DNA of 20,037 nucleotides from the NCBI GenBank assembly GCA_003557545.1, contig PWOD01000188.1, positions 1-20,037 on the forward strand. The letters run 5' to 3'. The translations under genes and the position numbers were made by a program. The DNA is from a bacterium. GTDB lineage: Bacteria > T1Sed10-126. Below the pieces are notes generated by a model. It saw only the letters and a program-made list of their open reading frames with translations. It made no database searches and had not been told where the DNA came from. Shown here in pieces: positions 1 to 8,145 of the stretch (the first letter of the stretch is position 1; the number at the start of each line of letters is the position of its first letter).

Positions 1-1176
1 ATCCGCTCACGGGATAATTACTGGACGGGAGGTATTGCTGCAGCTCATGGCGGTGTGACTACCGTGCTTGATTTTAGTGAACAACGACCCGGCGAACCAC
101 TTATGGTCGGTGTTGAACGTAAAATAAAAAAGGAAATAGCCGGTATCTCACCGATTGATTGTGGAATTCATCCGACTGTCTATGATTGGACCCCCGGATT
201 ACTGGAAGAACTACCGGAACTTGTCCGGCAGGGTTTCCCCACAGTGAAGTTGTTTATGATCTATTCGGAGGAGGGCTGGCAAACCTCTGAACCGGAAATC
301 TTCGAGAGTCTGAGCCGAGCTGGAGATACCGGGGCCACGATATTAATTCATTGTGAAAATTCAGCCATGCTTGATCATTTTACTCGCCAGGTGGTTGAAA
401 CGGAACAGCTGGAGGATCCCTACAGTCTGGCTCTGTCTCGTCCTAATCTTGTTGAGGCCACAGCTGTTCGTCGCGCGGTGGAACTGTGTGAGGCCGCTAA
501 CGGCCGGCTTTATGTAGTGCATCTTTCCACCGGTGAAGCGCTCCGGTCGATCGAACAGGCCCGCCAAAAAGGCCTCGATCTTTTTGTTGAAACCTGTCCC
601 CAGTTTTTGCTCCTGGATGAGGAGTTGTTTAAAGGCAAAGATGGGTTTCTCTACGCGGCCTGTCCTCAGCTCAAGACAAGCTTTGATAATCAACAGCTGT
701 GGGAGGCACTCGAAACCGATCTGATTGATATTGTGGCAACCGATAACTGCACTTTTGATTTTCATCAAAAATCTCTTGGACGAGATGATTTTCGTCGGAT
801 CCCCCGGGGTTTACCGGGGACAGAAACTGTTTTTCCATTGATTTATACCTTCGGTCACAAACAGCGTAACTGGTCGCTTAACAGGGTTATTCAAAAGATC
901 TCGACAGCGCCTGCAAAAATCCATGGATTTTATCCGGAAAAGGGGAGTTTGCAGCCGGGTACTGATGCCGATCTTATAATTGTTGATCCACAGAAAAAAA
1001 CTGTTGTTACTCCAGACTTTTTGAAAACCGATTGTGATTGGTCACCTTATACTGGATTTGAGCTGTACGGTTTTCCTCAATATACATTTTGTCGATGCAA
1101 AATGTTAGTTGAAAAGGGTCAGATCAAGAAGAATATTAAGGGGCATGGAAAGGTTTTAAAACGTCGGCCGGCTTGA
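1..1176 (+). CDS. Dihydropyrimidinase/hydantoinase-family amidohydrolase, 5' end outside window
   Basis: The frame is open from base 1, giving 391 residues of a family usually near 460, so about the first 65 residues, including the N-terminal HxH metal motif, lie upstream. Visible family landmarks (numbered from base 1) are VKLF with the candidate carboxylated Lys83, IHCEN with His117, VVHLS with His174, and ATDNCTF with the catalytic-type Asp248, then GRDDF and the C-terminal PEKGSLQPGTDADLIIVDP segment. These enzymes are cytoplasmic binuclear metal hydrolases that open cyclic ureides such as dihydropyrimidines, hydantoins or allantoin-like rings. Substrate cannot be fixed here. The residue after Asp248 is Asn, where the family usually has His (TDHCPF-type), so substrate or activity may differ. 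It is unrelated to the pilus genes downstream; no clear terminator follows it. Confidence 0.85.
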   Translation: MRSRDNYWTGGIAAAHGGVTTVLDFSEQRPGEPLMVGVERKIKKEIAGISPIDCGIHPTVYDWTPGLLEELPELVRQGFPTVKLFMIYSEEGWQTSEPEIFESLSRAGDTGATILIHCENSAMLDHFTRQVVETEQLEDPYSLALSRPNLVEATAVRRAVELCEAANGRLYVVHLSTGEALRSIEQARQKGLDLFVETCPQFLLLDEELFKGKDGFLYAACPQLKTSFDNQQLWEALETDLIDIVATDNCTFDFHQKSLGRDDFRRIPRGLPGTETVFPLIYTFGHKQRNWSLNRVIQKISTAPAKIHGFYPEKGSLQPGTDADLIIVDPQKKTVVTPDFLKTDCDWSPYTGFELYGFPQYTFCRCKMLVEKGQIKKNIKGHGKVLKRRPA

Positions 1177-1201
1177 AAGATATTCTCTACCAGCCTGTAA
1201 T
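1173..1201 (+). promoter_or_regulatory. Possible sigma-70 promoter for the GNAT gene
   Basis: TTGAAA (1173-1178) and TGTAAT (1196-1201) are separated by 17 bases. Each box matches five of six consensus positions, but the -10 lacks the important second-position A. It overlaps the stop codon of the amidohydrolase and would give a leader of about 100 bases before the TTG start at 1313. This is weak evidence; readthrough from upstream is the alternative. Confidence 0.3.
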
Positions 1202-1300
1202 TTAATAGTTAAAAAATGATAGTCATATAAGTTTTTGATAAATGGTATGTCGTTCTGGGTGAAATTATCTGAATTAGAATTATTTGTTGAGTTGGTTTAA

Positions 1301-1306
1301 GGAGGT
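1301..1306 (+). promoter_or_regulatory. Shine-Dalgarno GGAGGT that fixes a TTG start
   Basis: GGAGGT lies six bases before TTG at 1313. It decides the start of the acetyltransferase, because no ATG or GTG in frame has a comparable site. Confidence 0.8.
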
Positions 1307-1312
1307 ATAAAT

Positions 1313-1813
1313 TTGGCCCGGGAGATTGACCTGGTGGAAACAGTTGATCAAATAGAGAGAGTGGCTGAACTGGCACGGCAGATATGGTTAAAACACTATA
1401 GTCCAATCGTTGGCCGGGATCAGGTTGAATATATGTTGCAAAAGTTTCAAAGCTCGACGGCTATAGCGGAACAGATAAATAATGGTTATGAGTATTATTT
1501 AATTAGCGCTCGGCCCGGCTTCGTCGGATACATGGCATTAGTCCATGAAGCTGAGCGAAACCGGCTGAATCTTAGTAAACTTTATATATTGGAAGAGAAG
1601 CGTGGGGGTGGATATGGTACAGCATTGCTTTGCAGGGCTATGGAGAGGGGTAAACAGTTGGGGCTGGAGAAGATTACCCTGCGAGTTAACAAACATAATA
1701 AAAACTCAATAAACTGGTATAAAGAGCGGGGATTTGTTTATGCAGAATCCAGTAAAAAATCGATCGGCAGCGGTTATTATATGGATGACTACATTATGCA
1801 GCTGAGTCTTTAG
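1313..1813 (+). CDS. GNAT family N-acetyltransferase
   Basis: A 166-residue single-domain GCN5-related acetyltransferase, the normal size for the family. It would transfer acetyl from acetyl-CoA to an unknown amine in the cytoplasm. The acetyl-CoA pyrophosphate loop is visible as RGGGYG (residues 97-102), the R/QxxGxG/A pattern, after the beta-4 strand LSKLYILEE. The motif B region reads NSINWYKERGF, typical of the family's C-terminal half. The N-terminal stretch with HYSPIVGRDQVEYML and KFQS resembles a common Firmicute/Bacteroidetes subgroup of small-molecule or RimI-like acetyltransferases. The start is TTG with a GGAGGT six bases upstream. It stands alone between the amidohydrolase and a strong terminator, so it is probably monocistronic or the end of an upstream unit, and has no evident pilus role. 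Confidence 0.87.
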   Translation: MAREIDLVETVDQIERVAELARQIWLKHYSPIVGRDQVEYMLQKFQSSTAIAEQINNGYEYYLISARPGFVGYMALVHEAERNRLNLSKLYILEEKRGGGYGTALLCRAMERGKQLGLEKITLRVNKHNKNSINWYKERGFVYAESSKKSIGSGYYMDDYIMQLSL

Positions 1814-1827
1814 GAAAGGCTGTAAAT

Positions 1828-1845
1828 GAAACAGTTGACAGTTTC
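1828..1845 (+). promoter_or_regulatory. Near-palindrome overlapping a promoter-like -35 box
   Basis: GAAACAGTTGACAGTTTC pairs at seven of nine half-site positions (outer GAAAC/GTTTC perfect). It contains TTGACA (1835-1840), which is followed after 17 bases by TAGGAT (1858-1863). A perfect 9-base tandem repeat, GATAGGATT, follows at 1856-1873. This could be an operator over a short leader RNA ending at the terminator at 1911, or chance. Confidence 0.25.
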
Positions 1846-1910
1846 TTGAGTTTGCGATAGGATTGATAGGATTAATTCTCAAACAGAATAAAAGCCCTTC
1901 CCCACCAAAA

Positions 1911-1948
1911 GCCGGCTCCGGAAAACCGGGGCCGGCGTTTTTTTATTT
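1911..1948 (+). terminator. Rho-independent terminator
   Basis: GCCGGCTCCGG, AAAA, CCGGGGCCGGC form an 11-bp G+C-rich stem with one T-G pair and a four-base loop (1911-1936). It is followed by a G and a T7 tract and then ATTT. It ends transcription of the acetyltransferase unit and insulates the pilus operon, whose promoter starts 17 bases later. Confidence 0.93.
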
Positions 1949-1964
1949 ATAACAGCTTGATTTG

Positions 1965-1994
1965 TTGACATTTCACAATGTTTCGCCGTACAAT
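1965..1994 (+). promoter_or_regulatory. Strong sigma-70 promoter of the pilus operon
   Basis: TTGACA (1965-1970, six of six) and TACAAT (1989-1994, five of six) are separated by 18 bases. It lies directly after an intrinsic terminator and would start RNA near 2001, leaving a leader of about 35 bases before GTG at 2037. Any translation start earlier than about 2000 would lie within or upstream of this promoter, which supports the GTG. Confidence 0.8.
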
Positions 1995-2021
1995 GAAGCA
2001 AACTTATTGGTAATCTATTGT

Positions 2022-2026
2022 GGAGG
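2022..2026 (+). promoter_or_regulatory. Shine-Dalgarno GGAGG that fixes the pilB GTG start
   Basis: GGAGG lies ten bases before GTG at 2037. An in-frame upstream TTG at 1962 has no such site and sits at the -35 box, so it is rejected as a start. Confidence 0.75.
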
Positions 2027-2036
2027 AATTAGAGCT

Positions 2037-3797
2037 GTGGCTATCAAACGAAAAAAACTGGGTCAGATTTTAGTCGACGCCGGGTTAGTAGAGGAACAGC
2101 AGCTAAATGAAGCTCTGTCCCGGCAGGAAAGTTCTGACAAAAAAATTGGCGAAATATTAAAAGAACTTGGATATATTGACGGAATTGAACTGGCAGCAGC
2201 ATTATCGGTCCAGCTGGATATGCCCTATGTCCGGCTGTCAGATTATAATCTGACTCCTGAATTAACTGAGATAATTCCCGCCAGAGTAGCCCGCTCCCGA
2301 CTTATTTTACCGATTGAGTTATTGGAAGACCGGGTAGTTGTGGCCGTTGAGGATCCGCTGGATGTGGCCTCTCTGGACCTGGTAAAGATGATGGTCGGTC
2401 GGGAGGTGGAAGCGGTTATTGCTGCCCGTGAAGAGATTCTTGATGAGATTGACACTCTGTATGGCCCCCGGGATGAAATTGGCGATGTGATCGATGACCT
2501 AACCGGTGATGATATCGATGTTGTTTCTGATCAACGAATGGAGATTGGAGCAGATGTGGCAAATGCAATCGAAGATGAGCCGGTAATTAAACTGGTCAAT
2601 ATGATTTTGTTGGAAGCAATTAAAAATCGGGCCAGTGATATACATCTTGAGCCGTTTGAACACCGATTCACAGTAAGAATTAGAATCGATGGGGTTTTGC
2701 AGGAGTTGACCCCCCCACCTAAGGAATATCAGTCTGCTGTCATTTCAAGGATTAAGGTCATGGCTGACCTGAACATTGCTGAGTCGAGGCTTCCACAGGA
2801 TGGAAGAATTAGACTCAAGATGGGCTCGGAAGTGCTCGATTTCCGGGTCAGTACATTGCCCACAGTATTTGGCGAAAGTGTTGTTTTAAGGTTGTTATTG
2901 CAGGATGATATAGATCTTGAGCCGGAAGTGCTGGGATTTATTCCTGAGGTTGAAACAAAATTTAAAGAGGCGATTGAACGGCCCAACGGGATTATTCTGG
3001 TTACCGGTCCGACCGGTTGTGGAAAGACAACAACCCTTTATGCCGGCCTGCAGCATATAAATAATCCCCAGGATAAGATAATTACACTGGAGGATCCGGT
3101 TGAGTATGAGCTGGCCGGGTTGATTCAATGTCAGGTGAATGAGGAGATCGGATTTAGTTTTGCCAGTGGTTTGCGGGCGATCCTCCGTCAGGACCCGGAT
3201 ATCTGTCTGGTAGGTGAGATCAGGGATGTCGAAACGGCTCAGATAGCTGTTCAGGCCTCCCTGACAGGTCATTTGGTGCTTTCGACCACCCATACCAATG
3301 AAGCGGCAGGAGCTATCACCAGGCTGGTTGATATGGGTGTGCAGCCGTTTTTGTTAACAACAACTATCCAGGCCATAGTGGCTCAGCGGTTGTTGCGAAA
3401 AATTTGTGATGAATGTAGGGAGGAGTATCAACCGGATCCCGATGATCTGCGTGAACTGAGTAAGGATCCAGAAGAATGGAAAGATCAACAATTCATCCGG
3501 GGTGCAGGTTGTGATAGCTGTGGGGGAACCGGATTTAAAGGAAGAACGGGAATTTTTGAGATGCTGGAGATGAGTCGAAAAATTAGTGAGCTGGTGAATG
3601 AAAAGGCCTCGGCCGATAAAATTCATAAACAGGCGCTGGACGAGGGAATGATTCCGATGCGGGAGGATGGCTGGCAGAAGGTACTGGACCACAAGACAAC
3701 GATTGAAGAGGTCTTACGGGTAGCTCCGGTACAGGTCAGTGTGTCGATCGATAGTGAGGCTCTTGAGATTGATGAAAAAATCAGGCCATATCTATGA
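2037..3797 (+). CDS. pilB: Type IV pilus assembly ATPase PilB/GspE, MshEN-containing copy
   Basis: A 586-residue hexameric extension ATPase that would power pilin polymerisation at the inner-membrane platform. GTG start chosen from the GGAGG site and the promoter position. Residues 7-59 form an MshEN domain with two 24-residue half-motifs (K7-Q30 and K36-Q59; LGxxL/IGxxL, then a terminal Q) joined by exactly five residues, the layout known for c-di-GMP-binding MshEN domains. The first residue of each half is Lys rather than the usual Arg. The catalytic half has Walker A GPTGCGKTT (324-332, Cys where Ser is usual), an Asp-box LEDPVE (351 onward), Walker B with Glu394 in LVGEIRD, a His-box STTHTN (His419), and a zinc-type tetracysteine (C457, C460, C492, C495). 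It leads a tandem pair with the next gene, 68 bases downstream. Confidence 0.95.
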   Translation: MAIKRKKLGQILVDAGLVEEQQLNEALSRQESSDKKIGEILKELGYIDGIELAAALSVQLDMPYVRLSDYNLTPELTEIIPARVARSRLILPIELLEDRVVVAVEDPLDVASLDLVKMMVGREVEAVIAAREEILDEIDTLYGPRDEIGDVIDDLTGDDIDVVSDQRMEIGADVANAIEDEPVIKLVNMILLEAIKNRASDIHLEPFEHRFTVRIRIDGVLQELTPPPKEYQSAVISRIKVMADLNIAESRLPQDGRIRLKMGSEVLDFRVSTLPTVFGESVVLRLLLQDDIDLEPEVLGFIPEVETKFKEAIERPNGIILVTGPTGCGKTTTLYAGLQHINNPQDKIITLEDPVEYELAGLIQCQVNEEIGFSFASGLRAILRQDPDICLVGEIRDVETAQIAVQASLTGHLVLSTTHTNEAAGAITRLVDMGVQPFLLTTTIQAIVAQRLLRKICDECREEYQPDPDDLRELSKDPEEWKDQQFIRGAGCDSCGGTGFKGRTGIFEMLEMSRKISELVNEKASADKIHKQALDEGMIPMREDGWQKVLDHKTTIEEVLRVAPVQVSVSIDSEALEIDEKIRPYL

Positions 3798-3865
3798 TCG
3801 GCAGGAAAACTGAAACAAGCTCAACAGTAAAGCTGGTCAAATATACGGTGGAGGATAGTATTTAA

Positions 3866-5584
3866 ATGGAACCACATAGGTTGTTGGAATCTCTGGTGGA
3901 AAAAAAATTCATTTCCGGACAGGTGGCCGATCAGTTGTTAAGCCGTTCGGAGGCTGAGATTGAAGATATACTGGAGATTCTGGAGGAGGAGTTTGGGCTG
4001 GATCGTCGTCAGGTGCTGGAGACCTATGCCTTTAGTTACGGGATGGATTATGTTGATCTTGAGGGGTTTGAGCCGGATGATGAGCTGCTTGGGCTGCTTG
4101 ACTCTTCCACAGCACAACAGTATTTTATTTTTCCTTATGAACAGCAGGCCGGACATTTAAAACTGGCTGTGGCTGAGCCGCCGGATCTGAGGATGGTTGA
4201 CGATCTCGAAGCAATTCTGGAGATGCCGGTAGAATGTTCTCTGACCGATCCGCAGCTTCTTGAAGAGCTGGTTTCCAGCCATTATGGAACAACACTTGCT
4301 GATATTGAATCGATTCTGGCTGAGCTTGGTGGGGACGATTTGATCCAGGTGGAAGATAGTGCCGGCGAGGCTGATGTTGCTGAACTTGAGGAGCAGGCCG
4401 AAGAAGCTCCGGTGATAAAGCTGGTTAACATGATTATAATGGAGGCGGTTCAGGAGGGGGCAAGTGATATCCATATTGAGCCGCTTGAAGGTAAATTACT
4501 TGTCAGGTATAGAATAGATGGTGTTCTGCATAAGGCCCATGAACCTCCAAAAAAACTTCAAGGGGCGGTTATTTCACGAATAAAAATTATGTCGGAGATG
4601 GATATTGCCGAGCGTCGTACCCCTCAGGACGGTAGAATTAAATTAAAGATGATGGGGCGGGAGTTTGATTTCAGGGTTAGCTGTTTACCTGGAATTTATG
4701 GAGAAAGCGTTGTCTTGAGAATCCTTGATAAAGAGTCGGTTAAAATCGGGCTGGAAAATCTTGGTTTTCTGCCTGATAATAAGGCGATTTTCAATCAGTT
4801 GATTCGTCGTCCCAATGGGATTATTCTCGTTACCGGCCCGACCGGGTCGGGAAAAACCACCACGCTCTATTCGGCGCTGCGAGAGTTAAATACCCCCGAT
4901 AGAAAGTTGATTACAATTGAAGATCCAGTTGAATATCAGCTTGATGGGATTAATCAGATGCAGGTTAATAATGAGATCGGGTTGGATTTTTCCTTTGGTC
5001 TTAGCCGGCTGTTGCGCCAGTCTCCGGATATTATTCTGGTGGGGGAAATAAGGGATTATGAAACGGCAGAAACTGCGATACGGGCGGCGCTGACCGGTCA
5101 TTTGGTTTTTTCTACCTTACATACTAACGATGCACCCAGTGCGGTCAACAGGCTGATCGATCTGGGGCTTAATCCATACCTTATCAGTTCGGCGGTACAG
5201 GCGATAATGGCCCAGCGGTTGGTGAGAACTATCTGTAAACAGTGTAAAACTGAATACAAACCGGAGATCGATTATATTCGGCAGGTAGGATTTCCCGAGG
5301 AGGCAGTAGAGGAGTTCACATTTTACCAGGGTGCTGGCTGTGAAGAGTGTAATATGACCGGTTATTCAGGTCGGGCTGCGATCTTCGAGATGATGACCAG
5401 TACCGAGGAGATAAAACAGCTTATTATGGAGGGATGTTCCACGGCAGAATTGCGGGAAGCAGCCATCGACAATGGCATGCGGACCTTGCGTCGGGATGGA
5501 TTTATTAAGGTTATGCTGGGGCAGACAACCCTGATGGAGATAGCCAGGGTAACCCAGGCACACGGGACAACGGCGGCGATTTGA
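3866..5584 (+). CDS. pilB: Second PilB/GspE assembly ATPase, degenerate N-domain
   Basis: A 572-residue paralog of the preceding ATPase. Walker A GPTGSGKTT is at 324-332, Walker B Glu394 in LVGEIRD, and the tetracysteine at C457, C460, C492, C495. These are the same residue numbers as in the first copy, so the catalytic halves align without net gaps. The N-domain keeps the 24-5-24 spacing (residues 5-28 and 34-57), but LG is replaced by LL and IL and both terminal Gln are Ser, so nucleotide binding there is doubtful. It retains the canonical Ser in the P-loop and STLHTN. ATG start with GGAGG (3850-3854) 11 bases upstream. It could be a second extension motor, a hetero-oligomer partner, or a motor for another pilus or secretion function. 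Co-transcription with its neighbours is likely. Confidence 0.93.
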   Translation: MEPHRLLESLVEKKFISGQVADQLLSRSEAEIEDILEILEEEFGLDRRQVLETYAFSYGMDYVDLEGFEPDDELLGLLDSSTAQQYFIFPYEQQAGHLKLAVAEPPDLRMVDDLEAILEMPVECSLTDPQLLEELVSSHYGTTLADIESILAELGGDDLIQVEDSAGEADVAELEEQAEEAPVIKLVNMIIMEAVQEGASDIHIEPLEGKLLVRYRIDGVLHKAHEPPKKLQGAVISRIKIMSEMDIAERRTPQDGRIKLKMMGREFDFRVSCLPGIYGESVVLRILDKESVKIGLENLGFLPDNKAIFNQLIRRPNGIILVTGPTGSGKTTTLYSALRELNTPDRKLITIEDPVEYQLDGINQMQVNNEIGLDFSFGLSRLLRQSPDIILVGEIRDYETAETAIRAALTGHLVFSTLHTNDAPSAVNRLIDLGLNPYLISSAVQAIMAQRLVRTICKQCKTEYKPEIDYIRQVGFPEEAVEEFTFYQGAGCEECNMTGYSGRAAIFEMMTSTEEIKQLIMEGCSTAELREAAIDNGMRTLRRDGFIKVMLGQTTLMEIARVTQAHGTTAAI

Positions 5585-5634
5585 TAGATCTGAATCAGTC
5601 ATTAAGAGTTTATTAAACAGGTGGAGGTAATCAA

Positions 5635-6690
5635 ATGTTAGCTAACGAGATTATGGAGCTGTGTATTGAAAAAGATGCTTCGGATGTACATTTTGCGGTG
5701 GGCTCACCACCGGTCCTCCGGTTGGACGGCAGCATGCAGCGGTTGGAGGAGTTTGGCGATCTGACCTCGCAGGATACGAATGAACTGGTTAAATCTATTA
5801 CACCGGATAAATATCTCAAGCAGCTAAAAAAACGTGGCAGCAGTGATTTTGGTTATGAACATAAAGATGGTAACCGGTTCCGTGTGGCAATTTTCAAACA
5901 GCAAAAACATGCGGGTATGGTAATGCGGCTGATTCCCAACAAGATATTTTCATTTGAAGATTTAGGTCTGCCTGATATTATGAAGGAACTCTGTACTTAC
6001 CCACGGGGTATTGTGCTGGTTACCGGTCCGACCGGTTCTGGAAAGACGACGACGCTGGCAGCTTTTATCGATTACATTAATAAAAATTACAAAAAACATA
6101 TCATAACTATTGAGGATCCAATTGAGTTTAAACACCCCCATAAAAAATCACTTATTACGCAACGTGAATTAGGGGTGGATGTCCTCTCCTTCAGCGATGG
6201 AATCAGGGCTGGTTTACGGATGGACCCGGATGTTATGCTGGTAGGTGAGATGCGGGACAGGGAAACGATCGGCGCTGCTATAACAGCTGCGGAGACAGGA
6301 CATTTGGTGTTTGCCACTTTGCATACTAATAGTGCAGCCCAGACGGTCAACCGTATAATCGACACTTTTCCGCAGGAGGAACAGGCTCAGGTGAGATCAC
6401 AACTTTCAATAACTCTTACCGCAGTTATTTCACAGAATCTGCTGCCGCTGAAGGAGGGGTCGGGACGAACGGCTGCGTTTGAAATTATGGTCGCCACACC
6501 AGTAATAAGAAATCTTATCAGGGAGAAAAAGGAACAGAACATTCCTTCGGCCATTCAAACCGGTGGAAATCTCGGTATGCAGACACTTGATCAGCATATA
6601 AGTGAACTTTACAAACAGGGCAAGATCTCCTTTGAAGAGGCGGTGGCCAAGGCTCAGGATGCTGAAGAGCTGAAAAAAAAGATCCAATAA
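5635..6690 (+). CDS. pilT: Type IV pilus retraction ATPase PilT
   Basis: A 351-residue protein, the usual PilT length, that would depolymerise the pilus to give twitching and pilus retraction. The N-terminal PAS-like domain carries SDVHFAVGSPPVLRLDG. Walker A GPTGSGKTT is at 131-139, the Asp-box IEDPIEF follows, Walker B contains Glu205 in LVGEMRD, and the His-box is FATLHTN. The C-terminal region has VIRNLIRE (from residue 290), matching the AIRNLIRE motif characteristic of PilT, and NLGMQTLDQHI. No tetracysteine is present, which separates it from the two PilB copies. ATG start with GGAGG (5623-5627) seven bases upstream. It lies 50 bases after the second PilB and 60 before PilC, consistent with one operon. 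A true retraction motor argues for a T4P rather than a pure type II secretion system. Confidence 0.96.
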   Translation: MLANEIMELCIEKDASDVHFAVGSPPVLRLDGSMQRLEEFGDLTSQDTNELVKSITPDKYLKQLKKRGSSDFGYEHKDGNRFRVAIFKQQKHAGMVMRLIPNKIFSFEDLGLPDIMKELCTYPRGIVLVTGPTGSGKTTTLAAFIDYINKNYKKHIITIEDPIEFKHPHKKSLITQRELGVDVLSFSDGIRAGLRMDPDVMLVGEMRDRETIGAAITAAETGHLVFATLHTNSAAQTVNRIIDTFPQEEQAQVRSQLSITLTAVISQNLLPLKEGSGRTAAFEIMVATPVIRNLIREKKEQNIPSAIQTGGNLGMQTLDQHISELYKQGKISFEEAVAKAQDAEELKKKIQ

Positions 6691-6750
6691 AAAACCAGGG
6701 TTATTAACAGTTTTACGATTTAAATGAACCTTAAAAATTGAGGAGTTATT

Positions 6751-7971
6751 ATGGCTATTTTTGATTATCAGGCGCTCAATTCATCCGGTGAAGAGGTCTC
6801 AGGACGGATTGAAGCAGCAAATGAAAAAAATGCTGTAAGTAAGTTGCGTGAGCGTGGTCTGCGACCGTTTGAAGTGGAAACGGTGAATGAAAAAGTTTTC
6901 AACCTGATGGATTATGTCCCGTTTTTTGGTGGGAAAATTGCTTCGGCTGAGGAGATTGCCCTGTTTACCCGGCAGATGGCGACCCTGCTCAAGGCTGGTT
7001 TACCACTTTTGAGAGCAATAAATATTTTGGAAGAGCAGACCGAAAATGATGATTTTAAGCGGGTAATCGAGCAGATTTCTCAGGATATACAGGGGGGGGC
7101 AAGTTTTAGCGATTCTCTGCGCCGTCATCCGTCTGTTTTTGATGATCTTTACGTTAATATGGTTAAGGCTGGTGAGGTTGGAGGGGTAATGGATAAGGTT
7201 CTGGAAAGGCTGTCGGATTTTGCTGAATCAGCTGAAGAACTTAAAACTAAGATTAAATCTGCTGTTATGTATCCGGCTGTCATTTTCTGTATGGCTCTGG
7301 TGGTTGTGACCTTTCTGCTGCTGTTTGTAATTCCTACTTTTATCTCACTTTTCCAGGAGATGGGGGTGGCCCTGCCGCTGCCGACCAGGATTGTTGTCGG
7401 CGCCAGTAATTTTGTGCTGGGTTACTGGTATCTGCTGATTGGTGGAGCTGTTCTCGGTTGGTATATTTTGAAATGGTATTACAACACCGATAAAGGCGAA
7501 CATAATATTGACAACTTAAAGATTAATCTACCGATTTTTGGCAGTTTATTCAGAAAAGTTTCTATAGCTCGTTTTGCCCGGACTCTGGCCACTTTGATTC
7601 GCAGTGGTGTACCGATTTTACAGGCCATAGAAATCGTCCAGGATACGATTGGAAATCGTGTTGTCTCGGAAAAAATGGATGATGTATATGATAGCATTAG
7701 TGAGGGAGATACTATGAGCGAACCCCTCCATCAATCGGGGGTTTTCCCTCCCATGGTAACCCATATGATATCGGTGGGTGAAGAGACAGGAAATCTGGAC
7801 GGAATGCTGGCCCGGGTTGCCGACACATATGAGATGCAGGTTGAAGAGATGGTTGATGGACTCAGTTCGATGCTGGAACCGATTTTGATTCTTTTCATGG
7901 CGATTGTCGTGGGAACGATTGTCATGGCGATTTTCTTCCCGATGTTTCAGCTTGTTCAGGTGGTTGGATAA
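6751..7971 (+). CDS. pilC: Type IV pilus inner-membrane platform protein PilC/GspF
   Basis: A 406-residue polytopic protein, normal PilC length, that forms the inner-membrane platform turned by PilB and PilT. It begins with the conserved FDYQALNSSGEEVSGRIEA region. It has two GspF repeats, each with the helical signature (FTRQMATLLKAGLPLLRAI and FARTLATLIRSGVPILQAI). Three membrane segments are visible near residues 174-198, 221-243 and 378-400. The acidic MVKAGEVGG and ISVGEETGNLD segments are typical. ATG start with AGGAG (6741-6745) five bases upstream. A run of eight G at 7092-7099 lies inside the first repeat. Confidence 0.95.
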   Translation: MAIFDYQALNSSGEEVSGRIEAANEKNAVSKLRERGLRPFEVETVNEKVFNLMDYVPFFGGKIASAEEIALFTRQMATLLKAGLPLLRAINILEEQTENDDFKRVIEQISQDIQGGASFSDSLRRHPSVFDDLYVNMVKAGEVGGVMDKVLERLSDFAESAEELKTKIKSAVMYPAVIFCMALVVVTFLLLFVIPTFISLFQEMGVALPLPTRIVVGASNFVLGYWYLLIGGAVLGWYILKWYYNTDKGEHNIDNLKINLPIFGSLFRKVSIARFARTLATLIRSGVPILQAIEIVQDTIGNRVVSEKMDDVYDSISEGDTMSEPLHQSGVFPPMVTHMISVGEETGNLDGMLARVADTYEMQVEEMVDGLSSMLEPILILFMAIVVGTIVMAIFFPMFQLVQVVG

Positions 7972-7986
7972 ATTAAAGAAATCGAT

Positions 7987-7993
7987 AGGAGGT
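7987..7993 (+). other. Orphan consensus Shine-Dalgarno AGGAGGT with no start codon
   Basis: A perfect AGGAGGT lies 15 bases after the pilC stop. No ATG, GTG or TTG occurs within the usual distance (next bases are CGAAATCCAGGGATAATC). It may be a remnant of a lost gene between pilC and the pilin, or chance. Confidence 0.4.
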
Positions 7994-8042
7994 CGAAATC
8001 CAGGGATAATCAAAGGATTTTAATCGTTCAATCGTTAAATTA

Positions 8043-8071
8043 TTAACAAATCCTGAAAAATCAGGTAATAT
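8043..8071 (+). promoter_or_regulatory. Possible promoter for the pilin gene
   Basis: TTAACA (8043-8048, five of six) and TAATAT (8066-8071, four of six) are 17 bases apart, with a small CCTGA/TCAGG inverted repeat in the spacer. It lies in the 188-base gap before the pilin. A separate promoter would fit the high demand for pilin, but the -10 is poor. Confidence 0.3.
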
Positions 8072-8145
8072 TATGCTGTTCTGTATAGACTGATTAGCTG
8101 CTCTGATTGAGTTGATAGTAACCAGTGTGATCGGTTAAATATTAA

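Noticed and set aside
8112-8140. TTGATA-N17-TTAAAT as a pilin promoter
   Set aside because: Its transcript would begin at about the Shine-Dalgarno sequence at 8146, leaving no usable leader.
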